Positions 1-9,294 of a DNA stretch of 64,000 nucleotides are shown piece by piece. The notes under the pieces are model-generated. The model had not been told where the DNA came from. It worked only from the letters and a program-made list of their open reading frames with translations, and searched no databases. A program made the position numbers and the translations under genes. Where the stretch lies: contig JAXHMB010000006.1 of the NCBI GenBank assembly GCA_034521755.1, positions 1-64,000 on the forward strand, in the 5' to 3' direction. The first letter of the stretch is position 1. The number at the start of each line of letters is the position of its first letter. Source of the DNA: JAXHMB01 sp034521755. GTDB lineage: Bacteria; Bacteroidota; Rhodothermia; Balneolales; Balneolaceae.

Positions 1-22
1 TAACCAGCTGAGCTACGGGCCC
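1..22 (-). tRNA. tRNA 5' end (partial, isotype unresolved)
   Basis: The reverse complement of the first 22 bases reads GGGCCCGTAGCTCAGCTGGT followed by TA. This is an acceptor-stem strand, the TAGCTC D-arm start and the GGTTA D-loop of a tRNA. The anticodon lies outside the window. The sequence resembles Ile or elongator Met tRNAs, but the isotype cannot be decided. Confidence 0.85.
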
Positions 23-191
23 ATTTCAGAAATGCGTTTGAAAGGCGCTAAAGTTAATGGTTTTGCCTATCCTTAACAAGACTGTAAATAAAGAATAAAA
101 AAACAGGAATTAAGAATTACTTTAATTGGTTTTGACTAACTGTTCCAGATCGTAATTTCATTACCATTTTATTCTAATTCTTAATTCACTG

Positions 192-959
192 ATGCGTTAT
201 TTACTCATTACTTTAGCAGGCCTTTTGCTATTGCCCTCTATGGCAACATCACAAGTTGCCGAAAGCGACCCCGAAGCACGCAAAATTTTTGAAGAAGTAG
301 ACCGGCGCCGGGACAAAATCTCTTTTGAGCAGTCTGATATGAAGATGATCATTTATAACAGCCGCGGGCAGACCCGCGAACGGCTCATCCAATCGTTCAG
401 CAGCAACCGGGATGGCAACAGCAACTCTCTGCTCATCTTTGAAGAGCCGGCCAACGTGGCGGGCACAGGTTTTTTAACCATCAGCGAAGGGGCCGATGAA
501 ATTCAAAAGCTCTATCTCCCCGCCCTGGATCGCATTCAGGTTATTTCTGCTTCCCAAAAGAGTGATCGCTTTATGGGCAGCGACTTTACCTATGAAGACC
601 TGGGCGATCAGGACCCTGAAGACTACCGCTTTGAGCTGGAATCAAAAACCGACTCTGCTTTTGTGCTGAAAGCCGAGAAAAAAGAAAGCAGCCAATACCA
701 TTACATTCGCTTTTATATTGATTCTGAAAAATATGCGCTGGTACAAGCCGAATATTTTGATGAAGATGATACCATGATTAAGCGGCTGGAATCAACAGGC
801 TTTCAAAATGTGATGGAAGATGTCTGGCGCCCGCGCACGATGACCATGTACGACTTAATAAACGACCGCAAAACGACCTTGAGCTGGAGCAATCGTACCT
901 TTAACGAATCGATCCCCGCATGGCGGTTTACCGAGCGGGGACTTAAACGCGGGATTTAA
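192..959 (+). CDS. outer membrane lipoprotein-sorting (LolA-like) protein
   Basis: This is a 255-residue secreted protein with a signal peptide at residues 1-20 (MRYLLITLAGLLLLPSMATS). The mature part matches the LolA-like 'outer membrane lipoprotein-sorting protein' family. It shows an early KxIIYNSRGQ strand, a LLIFEEPANVAGTGFL segment and the F/Y-rich strands of a half-barrel. These proteins are periplasmic and are thought to carry lipoproteins or lipids, often alongside an RND-type exporter. No such exporter is adjacent here. The ATG follows an AT-rich leader with no clear Shine-Dalgarno. It converges with the stress-protein gene, leaving a 2-base gap. Confidence 0.8.
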   Translation: MRYLLITLAGLLLLPSMATSQVAESDPEARKIFEEVDRRRDKISFEQSDMKMIIYNSRGQTRERLIQSFSSNRDGNSNSLLIFEEPANVAGTGFLTISEGADEIQKLYLPALDRIQVISASQKSDRFMGSDFTYEDLGDQDPEDYRFELESKTDSAFVLKAEKKESSQYHYIRFYIDSEKYALVQAEYFDEDDTMIKRLESTGFQNVMEDVWRPRTMTMYDLINDRKTTLSWSNRTFNESIPAWRFTERGLKRGI

Positions 960-961
960 AA

Positions 962-1945
962 TCACTTTAGATCATCCGAAGGTTTTGCCACTAACACCGG
1001 CTTGTTGAGGTGACGTGACACGTGCTCGGTAGTAGATCCTAAGAAAAACCGTGCCAGTCCTGTATGCCCGTGAGATGCCATGACAACAAGATCCGTATTG
1101 TCTCCAGCATACTCCTCTATTTCACGATAAGCGCTGATAGCTCTTCGAACTTCCGTCTTTATGTTTATAGTAACGCTTGAAGCTCCATCCTGGAATACCA
1201 ACTGATCGGTAAAGGGTTCTTCCCCGCGCCGCAATGACACTTGGTCCCGTGATTCATCTTCAAGGAATTCTGTCAGGTTTTTAATGAGTGTTTTATACAC
1301 ATTTTGCTCTTCCGTTTTATACGGACTCTGCTGGTGATAAGCCATAGCCCCGCCATATAACTCAACAACGTGCAGCAGGGTAAGATCTGCATCATATATA
1401 GTAGCCAGCGACAACGCCAAAGGCAGAGCTCTGAAAGATAAAAACGAACCATCAGTGGGGAATAAAATGCGTTTCAACTGGTCAGCGGAAGCTTTTTCTG
1501 TAAGTGCTAACACGGGCACTTCAGAATGGCGAATAACTTTTTCAGCTGTGCTGCCACGAAGCATACTTGTTTCATCGGCACCGCGTGAGCCCACAATAAT
1601 CAAGTCATAGTCTTTTTCCTTTGCATGCTCAGTTATGGCAGTAGAAGGCTTTGGAGCTATTTGCACAATAGCATTACCTCTGTGCTCATCATCCAAATGA
1701 TCATTCATCAGTTCTTGCAATCGGTGCTTGGAATCTTCTTGGATTTTGGGATACACATCCGCATTCATATCCAGGGGAAGCTCCAGAGCATCCATACTCA
1801 CATGGAAGTACTGTAGAGACGGGATGACATGGAGGAAATCAATTTTTGCGTCATATTTCTCTGCAATAGTCTTTGCAAAAGAAAATGCTTTTTTTGAGTT
1901 GTCAGAAAAATCGGTGGGTACTAATATTTTTTTAAAAGTATGCAT
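962..1945 (-). CDS. universal stress protein, tandem UspA domains
   Basis: The 327-residue cytoplasmic protein has two UspA domains. The first (about 1-150) starts KKILVPTDFSDNSKKAF and ends with a GSRGADETSMLRGS nucleotide-loop motif. The second (about 155-322) starts RILFPTDGSFLSFRAL and ends SHGHTGLARFFLGS, which fits the ATP-binding G2xG9xG(S/T) pattern. The first loop is one residue shorter than the usual spacing, so it may bind nucleotide less well. Tandem UspA proteins take part in stress survival. The gene stands alone, 41 bases downstream of the DUF368 gene on the same strand, so the two could be co-transcribed. Confidence 0.92.
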   Translation of the reverse strand: MHTFKKILVPTDFSDNSKKAFSFAKTIAEKYDAKIDFLHVIPSLQYFHVSMDALELPLDMNADVYPKIQEDSKHRLQELMNDHLDDEHRGNAIVQIAPKPSTAITEHAKEKDYDLIIVGSRGADETSMLRGSTAEKVIRHSEVPVLALTEKASADQLKRILFPTDGSFLSFRALPLALSLATIYDADLTLLHVVELYGGAMAYHQQSPYKTEEQNVYKTLIKNLTEFLEDESRDQVSLRRGEEPFTDQLVFQDGASSVTINIKTEVRRAISAYREIEEYAGDNTDLVVMASHGHTGLARFFLGSTTEHVSRHLNKPVLVAKPSDDLK

Positions 1946-1986
1946 TACAAAACCTCCTTACAGGGGTAATTAATTGATGAAATGAA

Positions 1987-3123
1987 CTATGTTTCTCTTA
2001 TATAATCTAATCCAATTACTGCTATTAATCCAACAAAAATACCCAATATTCCAGTCCAGAAGTTTGATGTTTTCGGATTTTGGGCACTCATGAAAGGCAC
2101 AAATGGATCTGATTTTATGAGCTTCTTTTTCACTGTTTCCACTTCTACTTTTTTCAGCTCGTCAAAGGTGGCGTCGGGGTTGATAATCGCACCCAGCCGC
2201 TCGTATTCGGGCAGGTTGACCTCCCCTTCCCGCGCTCTCAGCGACCGCGCCTTTTCGCTGGTGTATTCTACCACTTCGGTCTTGGAAACAAATTCAGCAT
2301 AGGTACGATCCTGATAAGGCCAGATAACATATAAGGAGCCGATCAAAAAGCCAATAAGCACGGCCAGGGTTGGAGCATAATAATGGTCTAGCAACCAGGA
2401 AAGAATTCGGGAAAACAAGGCCAGGCCTACCACGGCCCCTAACACAAAAGGTGCCAAGGTTATCAAGCCATCAACGGTATCTACGGTGCCAAGCTTCCCA
2501 ATCTGTGTGAGAATAAAATCATATTTGCGAAGGATAAGTAGCAGGTATGAACCGGAGATACCCGGCAAAATCATGGCACAAATAGCAATTGAACCGCTTA
2601 CAAAAATAAAGAAAGGCGACTCTGAGGTATCCGCCGGAACCAGGGTAACCACCCAGAATCCAATCAAAGAGCCAAGCAATATCCATAGCCCGTGTTTCCA
2701 CGTAAAACTTTCTATAGCTTTGATGAGTATAAAAATAGACCCCAAAATCAGGCCAAAGAAAAGACCAAAGATAAGCTCGGGATGGGTAAACATATAGATT
2801 TGCAGCGGTACTACCTTGGTAAAGAATAGAATAGCACCAAAAATGCCGGTGAGCAGCATCACTAAAAATTTCCAGTGCACGGAGGCCATGGCCCGGCGAA
2901 TTCTCAAGGTGAAGAACTCCTTGAAAAAGTCGCTCCCCACACTTTTGATCGCATTGATAAGCCGCTCATAAATACCCACGATCAGCGCCATGGTTCCACC
3001 ACTGACTCCGGGTACGATATCGGCCGATCCCATTAAAAAACCTTTTAAGATCAGAAATGGTGCTTCTTTAAAAGAAGTGTTGTCAATTTGCGAATTGTCC
3101 TGGGTTTGTTCGTTATGCTGCAC
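1987..3123 (-). CDS. DUF368 membrane protein, probable undecaprenyl-phosphate translocase
   Basis: This 378-residue polytopic membrane protein carries the DUF368 signature GSADIVPGVSGGTMALIVGIYERLI near residue 32 and a second PGISGSYLLLI copy near 186. Such an inverted duplicated motif is typical of the family. DUF368 proteins (PopT) were recently shown in other bacteria to return undecaprenyl phosphate across the cytoplasmic membrane for wall synthesis; that role is inferred here. A charged segment near 275-345 interrupts the membrane part before the last helix. Confidence 0.85.
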   Translation of the reverse strand: MQHNEQTQDNSQIDNTSFKEAPFLILKGFLMGSADIVPGVSGGTMALIVGIYERLINAIKSVGSDFFKEFFTLRIRRAMASVHWKFLVMLLTGIFGAILFFTKVVPLQIYMFTHPELIFGLFFGLILGSIFILIKAIESFTWKHGLWILLGSLIGFWVVTLVPADTSESPFFIFVSGSIAICAMILPGISGSYLLLILRKYDFILTQIGKLGTVDTVDGLITLAPFVLGAVVGLALFSRILSWLLDHYYAPTLAVLIGFLIGSLYVIWPYQDRTYAEFVSKTEVVEYTSEKARSLRAREGEVNLPEYERLGAIINPDATFDELKKVEVETVKKKLIKSDPFVPFMSAQNPKTSNFWTGILGIFVGLIAVIGLDYIRET

Positions 3124-3188
3124 AAGTGCTAAATTTTAAATGCTAAATTTTAAATGATCTAAACAGGAAAATCTGGCTTTCTATTCGA

Positions 3189-3399
3189 GGGCTTTGCAAA
3201 ACCCTAATAATAAAGCTTGTCATTGCGAGCCTGAGAAGCCTGCCTGCGCGGAGCCTTCTGTATATGGCAAGCCATGTTAAAAAAGCTTCGGCATAGGCAG
3301 GCAATCTCCCGATCAAAGTTCCTAAAAAGAGATCGCCACACTTCGTTCCCCGCTTGGGCGGGACAAGGCGCGATGACAGTAAGGTTTTGCAAAGGTCTC
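3189..3399. repeat. dispersed intergenic repeat, copy 1
   Basis: First of four related elements in the window (others at 7366, 12891 and 21396). It begins GGGCTTTGCAAAACCC and ends GGTTTTGCAAAGGTCTC, giving a 12-base terminal inverted repeat CTTTGCAAAACC/GGTTTTGCAAAG. Inside are TGTCATTGCGAG, a GCCTGCCTGCGCGGAGCC block pairing partly with CGGCATAGGCAGGC, and CACTTCGTTCCCCGC. It fills the gap between the DUF368 gene and pcm. Short open frames across it are repeat-derived and not genes. Confidence 0.9.
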
Positions 3400-3415
3400 T
3401 ATTCATCATTCAAAA

Positions 3416-4092
3416 TTAATCACTGCTTTTATGGCCCCATCCTTTTTCTCCAATAAGGGGCACAAATTTAAAATTCTTAAATCGTTCTTCTTCAAATTCA
3501 TCTTCCCGGAGCTTGGTAATGCGTACCATCTCCTGTTTGTCACTGTCTCCTACCGGTACTACCAAACGGCCATTTACACTCAGCTGTTCTACCAAATCTT
3601 CGGGCACTACCGGTGCGCCGGCCGTTACTACAATGGCATCATAAGGAGCATACGCCTTCCAGCCCAGTGTACCATCCCCTAACTTTAATTGCACCCGGTA
3701 GCCCAGCTCATCAAGAATAGATCGCGCTCGCTCATATAATTCTTTATGTCGCTCAATGCTATATACTTTGAGTCCCAGCTCACACAGAATAGCTGCCTGA
3801 TAGCCCGAACCGGTTCCAATTTCGAGTACTTTTTCACCGGGCATGGTATCAAGCAATTCAGTCTGACGTGCTACCGTGTAGGGCTGCGAAATGGTTTGCT
3901 CCTTGCCAATGGGAAGAGCTGAATCATCATAGGCACGATCTTCCAGTGCTGTATCAATAAATTTATGGCGTGGCAGTATAGTAAAGGCTTCCAAAACCCG
4001 CTCATCTTTAATTCCTTTTTTCGAAGTTTATCAACCAGCTTCTGACGGCGCTGTTTAAACTTTAAATCGCTTCCCGAACCCCAATTTAACAT
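3416..4092 (-). pseudogene. pcm: protein-L-isoaspartate O-methyltransferase, frameshifted
   Basis: The main frame (3416-3994) encodes PRHKFIDTALEDRAYDD, the SAM-binding VLEIGTGSGYQAAIL and the family's C-terminal strands. It repairs isoaspartyl residues in damaged proteins using S-adenosylmethionine. The expected N-terminus lies in another frame: the ATG at 4092 starts MLNWGSGSDLKFKQRRQKLV followed by DKLRKK. The two frames join at a run of six T (4016-4021 on the plus strand). One more base there would read KKGIKDERVLEAFTILPRHKF, exactly the family pattern. The gene is therefore either broken by a one-base deletion or affected by a homopolymer sequencing error. Without correction only a TTG-started short form is possible. 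Confidence 0.85.
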
Positions 4093-4246
4093 ACCGTTTT
4101 AATTAAGCGTCATAATGATTTTTCTGTAAATAATAACTTAAGGAACTTGAATCAATATATTGGATATTAATTTCCTGTAGATAACAGATATTCTTTATTT
4201 TGCAGAGTGCTTTGCAACAAATTCATCAATACATAACTGATTATTT

Positions 4247-7200
4247 ATGAAAACTTTACTGAAAATATTAGGCGGCATCGCAGCTTTTTTCATCATTCTG
4301 GCTATTGGATTAAATATTTACTTCACCGATGCCCGACTGAAGTCTACCGTTATGCCTTATGTAAATGATGCTGTCGGCAAAGACGTCACTGTTGAATCGA
4401 TGTCCCTTACTTTTTTCAGCACTTTTCCTCAACCGGGTCTGAGCATCAAAAAAATGAGTATCCCGGGTGAGACAGAACAAGATACCCTTATGTCGCTGGA
4501 TGAACTGGTAGTCGGTGTTCAACTTTTCTCGTTGTTTGGTGATGAAATCAGCATTTCTGAAATAAAGCTGGACAGGCCAACATTTACTTACAAAGTGTAC
4601 AAAGACAGCACCACCAATATAGATTTTTTAATGACATCTCCGGAAGCTCCCGAAGACACTGCTGCAAGTGAAGGCTATGCCATTAACATCCCCTATTTTG
4701 AAGTTACAAATGGTGCATTCGGTTATAAAGATGAGACCTCAAATACTTTTGTGAATCTTGATGAGTTTGATGCCAACATTTCACTCCGCTATGCAGATCT
4801 CATTGAAAGTGATGTTGAAATTCAACTTGGCGGACTTTCTGCAGAAGTGAACGGAAACAAATATATAAGTGGGCTTCCTATCAGCCTTACAGAAACATCA
4901 ACGATCAACCTGGAACAAGAACAGGTTAATCTCACTGAGGGGACGTTATCCATCCGTGGGCTGGCGTTGAATCTTTCAGGGAGTATTTCTGATTGGAATA
5001 ATACGCCCAAGATTGACCTGGCGTTTAATTCATCTTCTGACAATTTTGGTGAATTGCTGCGGTTGATTCCTGCAGAATATGAAGAATATGTCCAGGGGCT
5101 TGAAACCCGGGGCTCACTGGCCATTGATGGATCAGCCAAAGGTGCTGTTGGTGGCGAAGAACTGCCTGCTTTTAATGTTTCGATTGGAGTAACAGATGGG
5201 TACCTCAAAAATCCCGACTTGCCCAAGCCTATACAAGATATCCAGATTTCGGCTAATGCCTCTAATAATTTGGTCACCATTGAAAAGCTGAATGCCACGG
5301 CCGGAGTAAATACTATCTCAGCCAGCGGAAATCTGAACAACCCATTAGAAAATGACGGAACCTTCACTTTGGATATCAGTGGTGATGTGGATTTAGCTAC
5401 GATCGCAGAATTCTATGATATCAGTGAGTTTGATATTGAACAACTGGGTGGAACCATGACCATCAATGCTACAGCCAAGGGTAACAGAGCCAAACCCGAA
5501 GAAGCGAACTTTGATGCAGTGCTGAAGCTTGCCAATGGACTATTGAAATACCAAGATGTACCCAGAGCCATCGAAAACATTTCTATTGATGCAACCGCCA
5601 ACCAAGACCTTGCAACTATCAACAGTATGAGTTTAACAGCGGCAACAAACACATTCTCCATGAATGGCGATATTCGTCGTCCGTTGGATGAAGCCAAGCG
5701 TACCGTTGATATGGAAACAAACCTGAAATTCGACCTTGCCAGCATCAAAGAATTTTATCCTATTGATGAGGATACGCTTAAGATGGAAGGCCTTCTTACG
5801 GCCCAGGCCACGCTGAAAGGGAAAGCAGATCAAATTGAACGCTCCGTAGAAAGCGGGAGCATCAACCTGAAGAATGGATTCATTTCTCATAAATCACTGG
5901 GCAAACCTATTGAAGACCTCCGGTTTGAATCTGTTCTGGAGGGCAATCGGCTGACAGTTGTTAATGCAAGCTTTACTACCGGAGAAAACAACCTTAGAGC
6001 ATCAGGGTTGGTTACCAACTACCTAAATGACAACCGAACGATCAACTTACAGCTGGATGGTTATGCAGATCTCAGTGAGATTACCAGCTACTATGATCTT
6101 GCTCCTGCCATCACCAAGCTGACCGGTAATGCCAATATGAACCTGCGTGCCAATGGCCAAGTTGATAAACCCGCAAAAATGAAGTTCAACGGGAACCTGA
6201 CCGTGAACAATTTGAATATGGAAGGTGATTCATTGATTCAGCCTGTTAATGATTTGAATGGCGAGCTTAATCTGACGCCCACCGCCGTCACATTAAAATC
6301 GCTAACCTTCAATATTGGCTCGTCGGATATCAGTCTCAACAGCTCTCTTGAAAATTATATGGAGTATCTAAAACTGCAGGAAAACAGGTCGGCCACACCA
6401 CATATGACCGGCAGATTCAACAGTCGATTTTTAAACATGGACGAACTCATTGACTGGGAAGACACTACTTCAGCAGAATCAACAGAGCCAATTCCTATTG
6501 AACTGCCGGATCTCACCTCAGAAGTAACGGCAAACATTGAAAAGCTGCTGATTACCGGTGTTAATATGCAGCAACTTAATGCAAAGGCATCAACTTCACC
6601 TACACAAATTAAACTTGATCAGGCATCCGTTAAGCTGTTTGAAGGTAAAGCCAGCGGTACATTTACCTGGAAGGTTCCGAAACCTATGCGCACAAATATC
6701 AGTTTTCAGGGTTCTTTGGACAGCCTGCGCGCCGAAACGTTCTTCAAAGAATACCAGGTTCTTGGTAAGAAAAGTGAATTTCATAAATACATTTCCGGCG
6801 CTTTTAGTGCTGATGTCGACTATTATTCTGAACTGGATTCTCTTCTTAGTCCGGATATTCCGACAACAATAATGGACGGTAATTTTGGGATGAGCAAATC
6901 ACGACTTAAAGGTCATCCTCTGCAAGAAAAACTGGCTACCCTTTTTAAATCTAATGAATTACGGAATGTTGCACTCGATGAGTTCAACAGTACCTTCAAC
7001 ATCAAAAACAGCGTACTCACTTTTGAAGACTTGAGGCTAACAAGCGGTGACATAGGAGTGGAGATGAATGGAACCCAGCACTTGATAAATGAATCCATTA
7101 ACTACCGGCTTAAAGCCTATCTCCCGGGACGGTTTAGAAGTGCTATAGCTTCGGTAATAACAGAACAAGCCACCAAGGCACTGACACAGGAGAACGGGAC

Positions 7201-7345
7201 TATCATGGTTCCGTTACAAATTAAAGGGACCTCTGATAATCCCAAGATTTCGCCTGACCAGGAAGCTATTAAACCTATTGTAAAAGAATACCTGAAGGAT
7301 AAAGCAGGAAATGTACTCAAGAACCTATTTGATGGAGATGATTAA
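4247..7345 (+). CDS. AsmA-family protein
   Basis: This 1032-residue protein has one N-terminal membrane anchor (residues 5-27) and then a long periplasmic beta-rich region, as in AsmA/TamB/YhdP-type proteins. The N-terminal block (about 30-140) is AsmA-like. The middle contains repeated units of the type GYLKNPDLPKPIQDIQISANAS, GLLKYQDVPRAIENISIDATAN and GFISHKSLGKPIEDLRFES, about 110-120 residues apart. The C-terminus (from about 860) matches the AsmA C-terminal domain (GNFGMSKSRLKGHPLQEKLA). Such proteins are thought to form hydrophobic grooves that move phospholipid between inner and outer membranes. It is transcribed alone. Confidence 0.9.
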   Translation: MKTLLKILGGIAAFFIILAIGLNIYFTDARLKSTVMPYVNDAVGKDVTVESMSLTFFSTFPQPGLSIKKMSIPGETEQDTLMSLDELVVGVQLFSLFGDEISISEIKLDRPTFTYKVYKDSTTNIDFLMTSPEAPEDTAASEGYAINIPYFEVTNGAFGYKDETSNTFVNLDEFDANISLRYADLIESDVEIQLGGLSAEVNGNKYISGLPISLTETSTINLEQEQVNLTEGTLSIRGLALNLSGSISDWNNTPKIDLAFNSSSDNFGELLRLIPAEYEEYVQGLETRGSLAIDGSAKGAVGGEELPAFNVSIGVTDGYLKNPDLPKPIQDIQISANASNNLVTIEKLNATAGVNTISASGNLNNPLENDGTFTLDISGDVDLATIAEFYDISEFDIEQLGGTMTINATAKGNRAKPEEANFDAVLKLANGLLKYQDVPRAIENISIDATANQDLATINSMSLTAATNTFSMNGDIRRPLDEAKRTVDMETNLKFDLASIKEFYPIDEDTLKMEGLLTAQATLKGKADQIERSVESGSINLKNGFISHKSLGKPIEDLRFESVLEGNRLTVVNASFTTGENNLRASGLVTNYLNDNRTINLQLDGYADLSEITSYYDLAPAITKLTGNANMNLRANGQVDKPAKMKFNGNLTVNNLNMEGDSLIQPVNDLNGELNLTPTAVTLKSLTFNIGSSDISLNSSLENYMEYLKLQENRSATPHMTGRFNSRFLNMDELIDWEDTTSAESTEPIPIELPDLTSEVTANIEKLLITGVNMQQLNAKASTSPTQIKLDQASVKLFEGKASGTFTWKVPKPMRTNISFQGSLDSLRAETFFKEYQVLGKKSEFHKYISGAFSADVDYYSELDSLLSPDIPTTIMDGNFGMSKSRLKGHPLQEKLATLFKSNELRNVALDEFNSTFNIKNSVLTFEDLRLTSGDIGVEMNGTQHLINESINYRLKAYLPGRFRSAIASVITEQATKALTQENGTIMVPLQIKGTSDNPKISPDQEAIKPIVKEYLKDKAGNVLKNLFDGDD

Positions 7346-7365
7346 AATAAATTTCAATTAGCAAT

Positions 7366-7674
7366 GTGCAATCTCCCTTTCGGTGCTTGATATCCCGAGA
7401 TTGCTTCACTCCGTTCACTACATTCGCTTCGTTCGCAATGACAGCCTTTGTTTATATTTCTGCCATTATACCGATTTGTCATTGCGAGGAGCGCAGCGAC
7501 GAAGCCTGCCTGCGCGGAGCCTCTAGAAATATGGCAAGCCATACTAAAAAAGCTTCGGCATAGGCAGGCAATCTCCCGATCAGTGCCTAGTTCTACGAGA
7601 TTGCCTTGGATCGCACTTCGTTCCCCGATTGGGCGGGACAAGGCGCGATGACAATAAGGTTTTGCAAAGGTCTC
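7366..7674. repeat. dispersed intergenic repeat, copy 2 (longest)
   Basis: This copy shares the TGTCATTGCGAGGAGCGCAG core, the AAGCTTCGGCATAGGCAGGC block and the 3' terminus AAGGTTTTGCAAAGGTCTCT with the other copies. Its 5' terminal inverted repeat is missing. It is replaced by a segment reading CAATCTCCCTTTCGGTGCTT and GCTTCGTTCGCAATGACAGC, which resembles an inverted half-unit. It fills the 419-base gap between the AsmA gene and cysS. Confidence 0.88.
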
Positions 7675-7764
7675 TTAAAATAATATCAATTGCACATTGT
7701 TAAATGTAAATGGTATTTTAAGCAGCGCAACAAATTATGCTTTTGAACAGAGTAGAATTTATTA

Positions 7765-9216
7765 ATGAACGATTTACACATATATAATACGCTTTCGCGG
7801 AGCAAAGAAAAGTTTGAACCTATTGAAGATGGCTTCGTCGGAATTTATGTATGCGGACCTACCGTCTATGGCGATCCGCATCTTGGCCATGCCAAAAGTT
7901 ACGTTTCCTTTGATGTTGTTGTACGCTACCTTCGCTATCTGGGCTACAATGTACGCTATGTCCAAAATATTACAGATGTAGGGCATCTCACCGATGATGC
8001 CGACCAAGGGGAAGACAAACTGCAGAAACAGGCCCGCGCCGAGAAGATGGAGCCCATGGAAATAGCTGAAAAATATACTTACAACTATTTCCGAGATATG
8101 GATAAGCTGGGCGTATTACGGCCGGACATCTCACCGCGTGCCACCGGGCACATTATTGAACAAATTGAAATGGTGAAGACGCTTATCAAAAAAGATCATG
8201 CCTATGAAGCTGAAGGCAATGTCTATTTTGATGTGTCATCTGATGAAAATTATGGCAAACTGAGTGGTCGGTCTGTAGAAGAGCAGGAAAGCGGATCACG
8301 TATTGAAACGGCCTCTGACAAACGCGCGCCTGAAGACTTTGCATTGTGGAAAAAAGCTACCGAAGGACATATTATGAAATGGCCTTCCCCCTGGAGCGTG
8401 GGGTATCCGGGATGGCATGTAGAATGCTCGGCCATGAGTACCAAGTATCTCGGCGAAAATTTTGACATTCACGGCGGTGGTATTGACAATCAGTTTCCTC
8501 ATCACGAATGCGAAATTGCCCAAAGCGAGGGTGCTTTTGAAAAGCCTTTTGCCAACTACTGGATGCATAATAATATGGTAACGCTCGAAGGCCAAAAAAT
8601 GGGTAAATCATTAGGCAATGCCATCTCGCTGCCCCAGTTCTTTAGCGGTGACCACGAGTTATTAAGCCAAGCATGGGATCCCCAGGTAATCCGATTCTTC
8701 TTGCTGCAAAGCCATTATCGAAGTACTACCGATTTCTCTGAAGACGCTCTTAGCGGTGCAGAATCCGGACTTGTTAATCTTCAAAACATGATTCGGGATA
8801 TTATGTCCGCTGAGCCAGGCACAGGTGACGAGTACAATCTCGATGCCCTCAAACAAGAACTGGAGAACAAGCTCAACGATGATTTTAATACTGCCCAAGC
8901 CATTGCTGTACTCTTTGAAGAACTTAAAACCATAAGAAAAGCCATCAATTCTGACAACACTCCTGCCAACATTGATGACGTAAAACAATATCTAAAAAGT
9001 TTTATTGATGATGTGCTGGGCCTATGGCCTCAGGAAAAGTCACAAGCCGGTGCAGGCAAAACCGAAGAACTGGTAAATATGCTAATTGATATCCGTAATA
9101 AAGCCCGGCATAATAAGAACTTTGAGCTTGCCGATTCTATCAGGGATAAGCTTATTGATATGGGTATTGAACTGATGGACTCACCCGAAGGAACTACATT
9201 TAAAATCAAAAGTTAA
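7765..9216 (+). CDS. cysS: cysteinyl-tRNA synthetase
   Basis: The 483-residue class I aminoacyl-tRNA synthetase charges tRNA-Cys in the cytoplasm. The N-terminal YVCGPTVYGDPHLGHAKSYV contains the HIGH-type signature (HLGH) and the first zinc cysteine. GWHVECSAMS and HHECEIAQ supply further zinc ligands. EGQKMGKSLGN is the KMSKS-type loop. The C-terminal DALR-type region (from about 350) binds the anticodon. The length is normal for the family. The ATG follows AGAATTTATTA and has no strong Shine-Dalgarno. lgt follows after 78 bases. Confidence 0.97.
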   Translation: MNDLHIYNTLSRSKEKFEPIEDGFVGIYVCGPTVYGDPHLGHAKSYVSFDVVVRYLRYLGYNVRYVQNITDVGHLTDDADQGEDKLQKQARAEKMEPMEIAEKYTYNYFRDMDKLGVLRPDISPRATGHIIEQIEMVKTLIKKDHAYEAEGNVYFDVSSDENYGKLSGRSVEEQESGSRIETASDKRAPEDFALWKKATEGHIMKWPSPWSVGYPGWHVECSAMSTKYLGENFDIHGGGIDNQFPHHECEIAQSEGAFEKPFANYWMHNNMVTLEGQKMGKSLGNAISLPQFFSGDHELLSQAWDPQVIRFFLLQSHYRSTTDFSEDALSGAESGLVNLQNMIRDIMSAEPGTGDEYNLDALKQELENKLNDDFNTAQAIAVLFEELKTIRKAINSDNTPANIDDVKQYLKSFIDDVLGLWPQEKSQAGAGKTEELVNMLIDIRNKARHNKNFELADSIRDKLIDMGIELMDSPEGTTFKIKS

Positions 9217-9294
9217 CCTTAAATAGTGATGAGTAATTTCATTGTTGGCATAAATTCTACTTATTACTCGTTACTATCGACTTATTACTAATTT

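Noticed and set aside
3143..3456. Short open frames (60-88 codons) on both strands between the DUF368 gene and pcm
   Set aside because: They lie within a repeat present four times in the window and their translations recur with it; no protein features.
7354..7651. Open frames of 65-95 codons between the AsmA gene and cysS
   Set aside because: Repeat-derived, as for the first copy.
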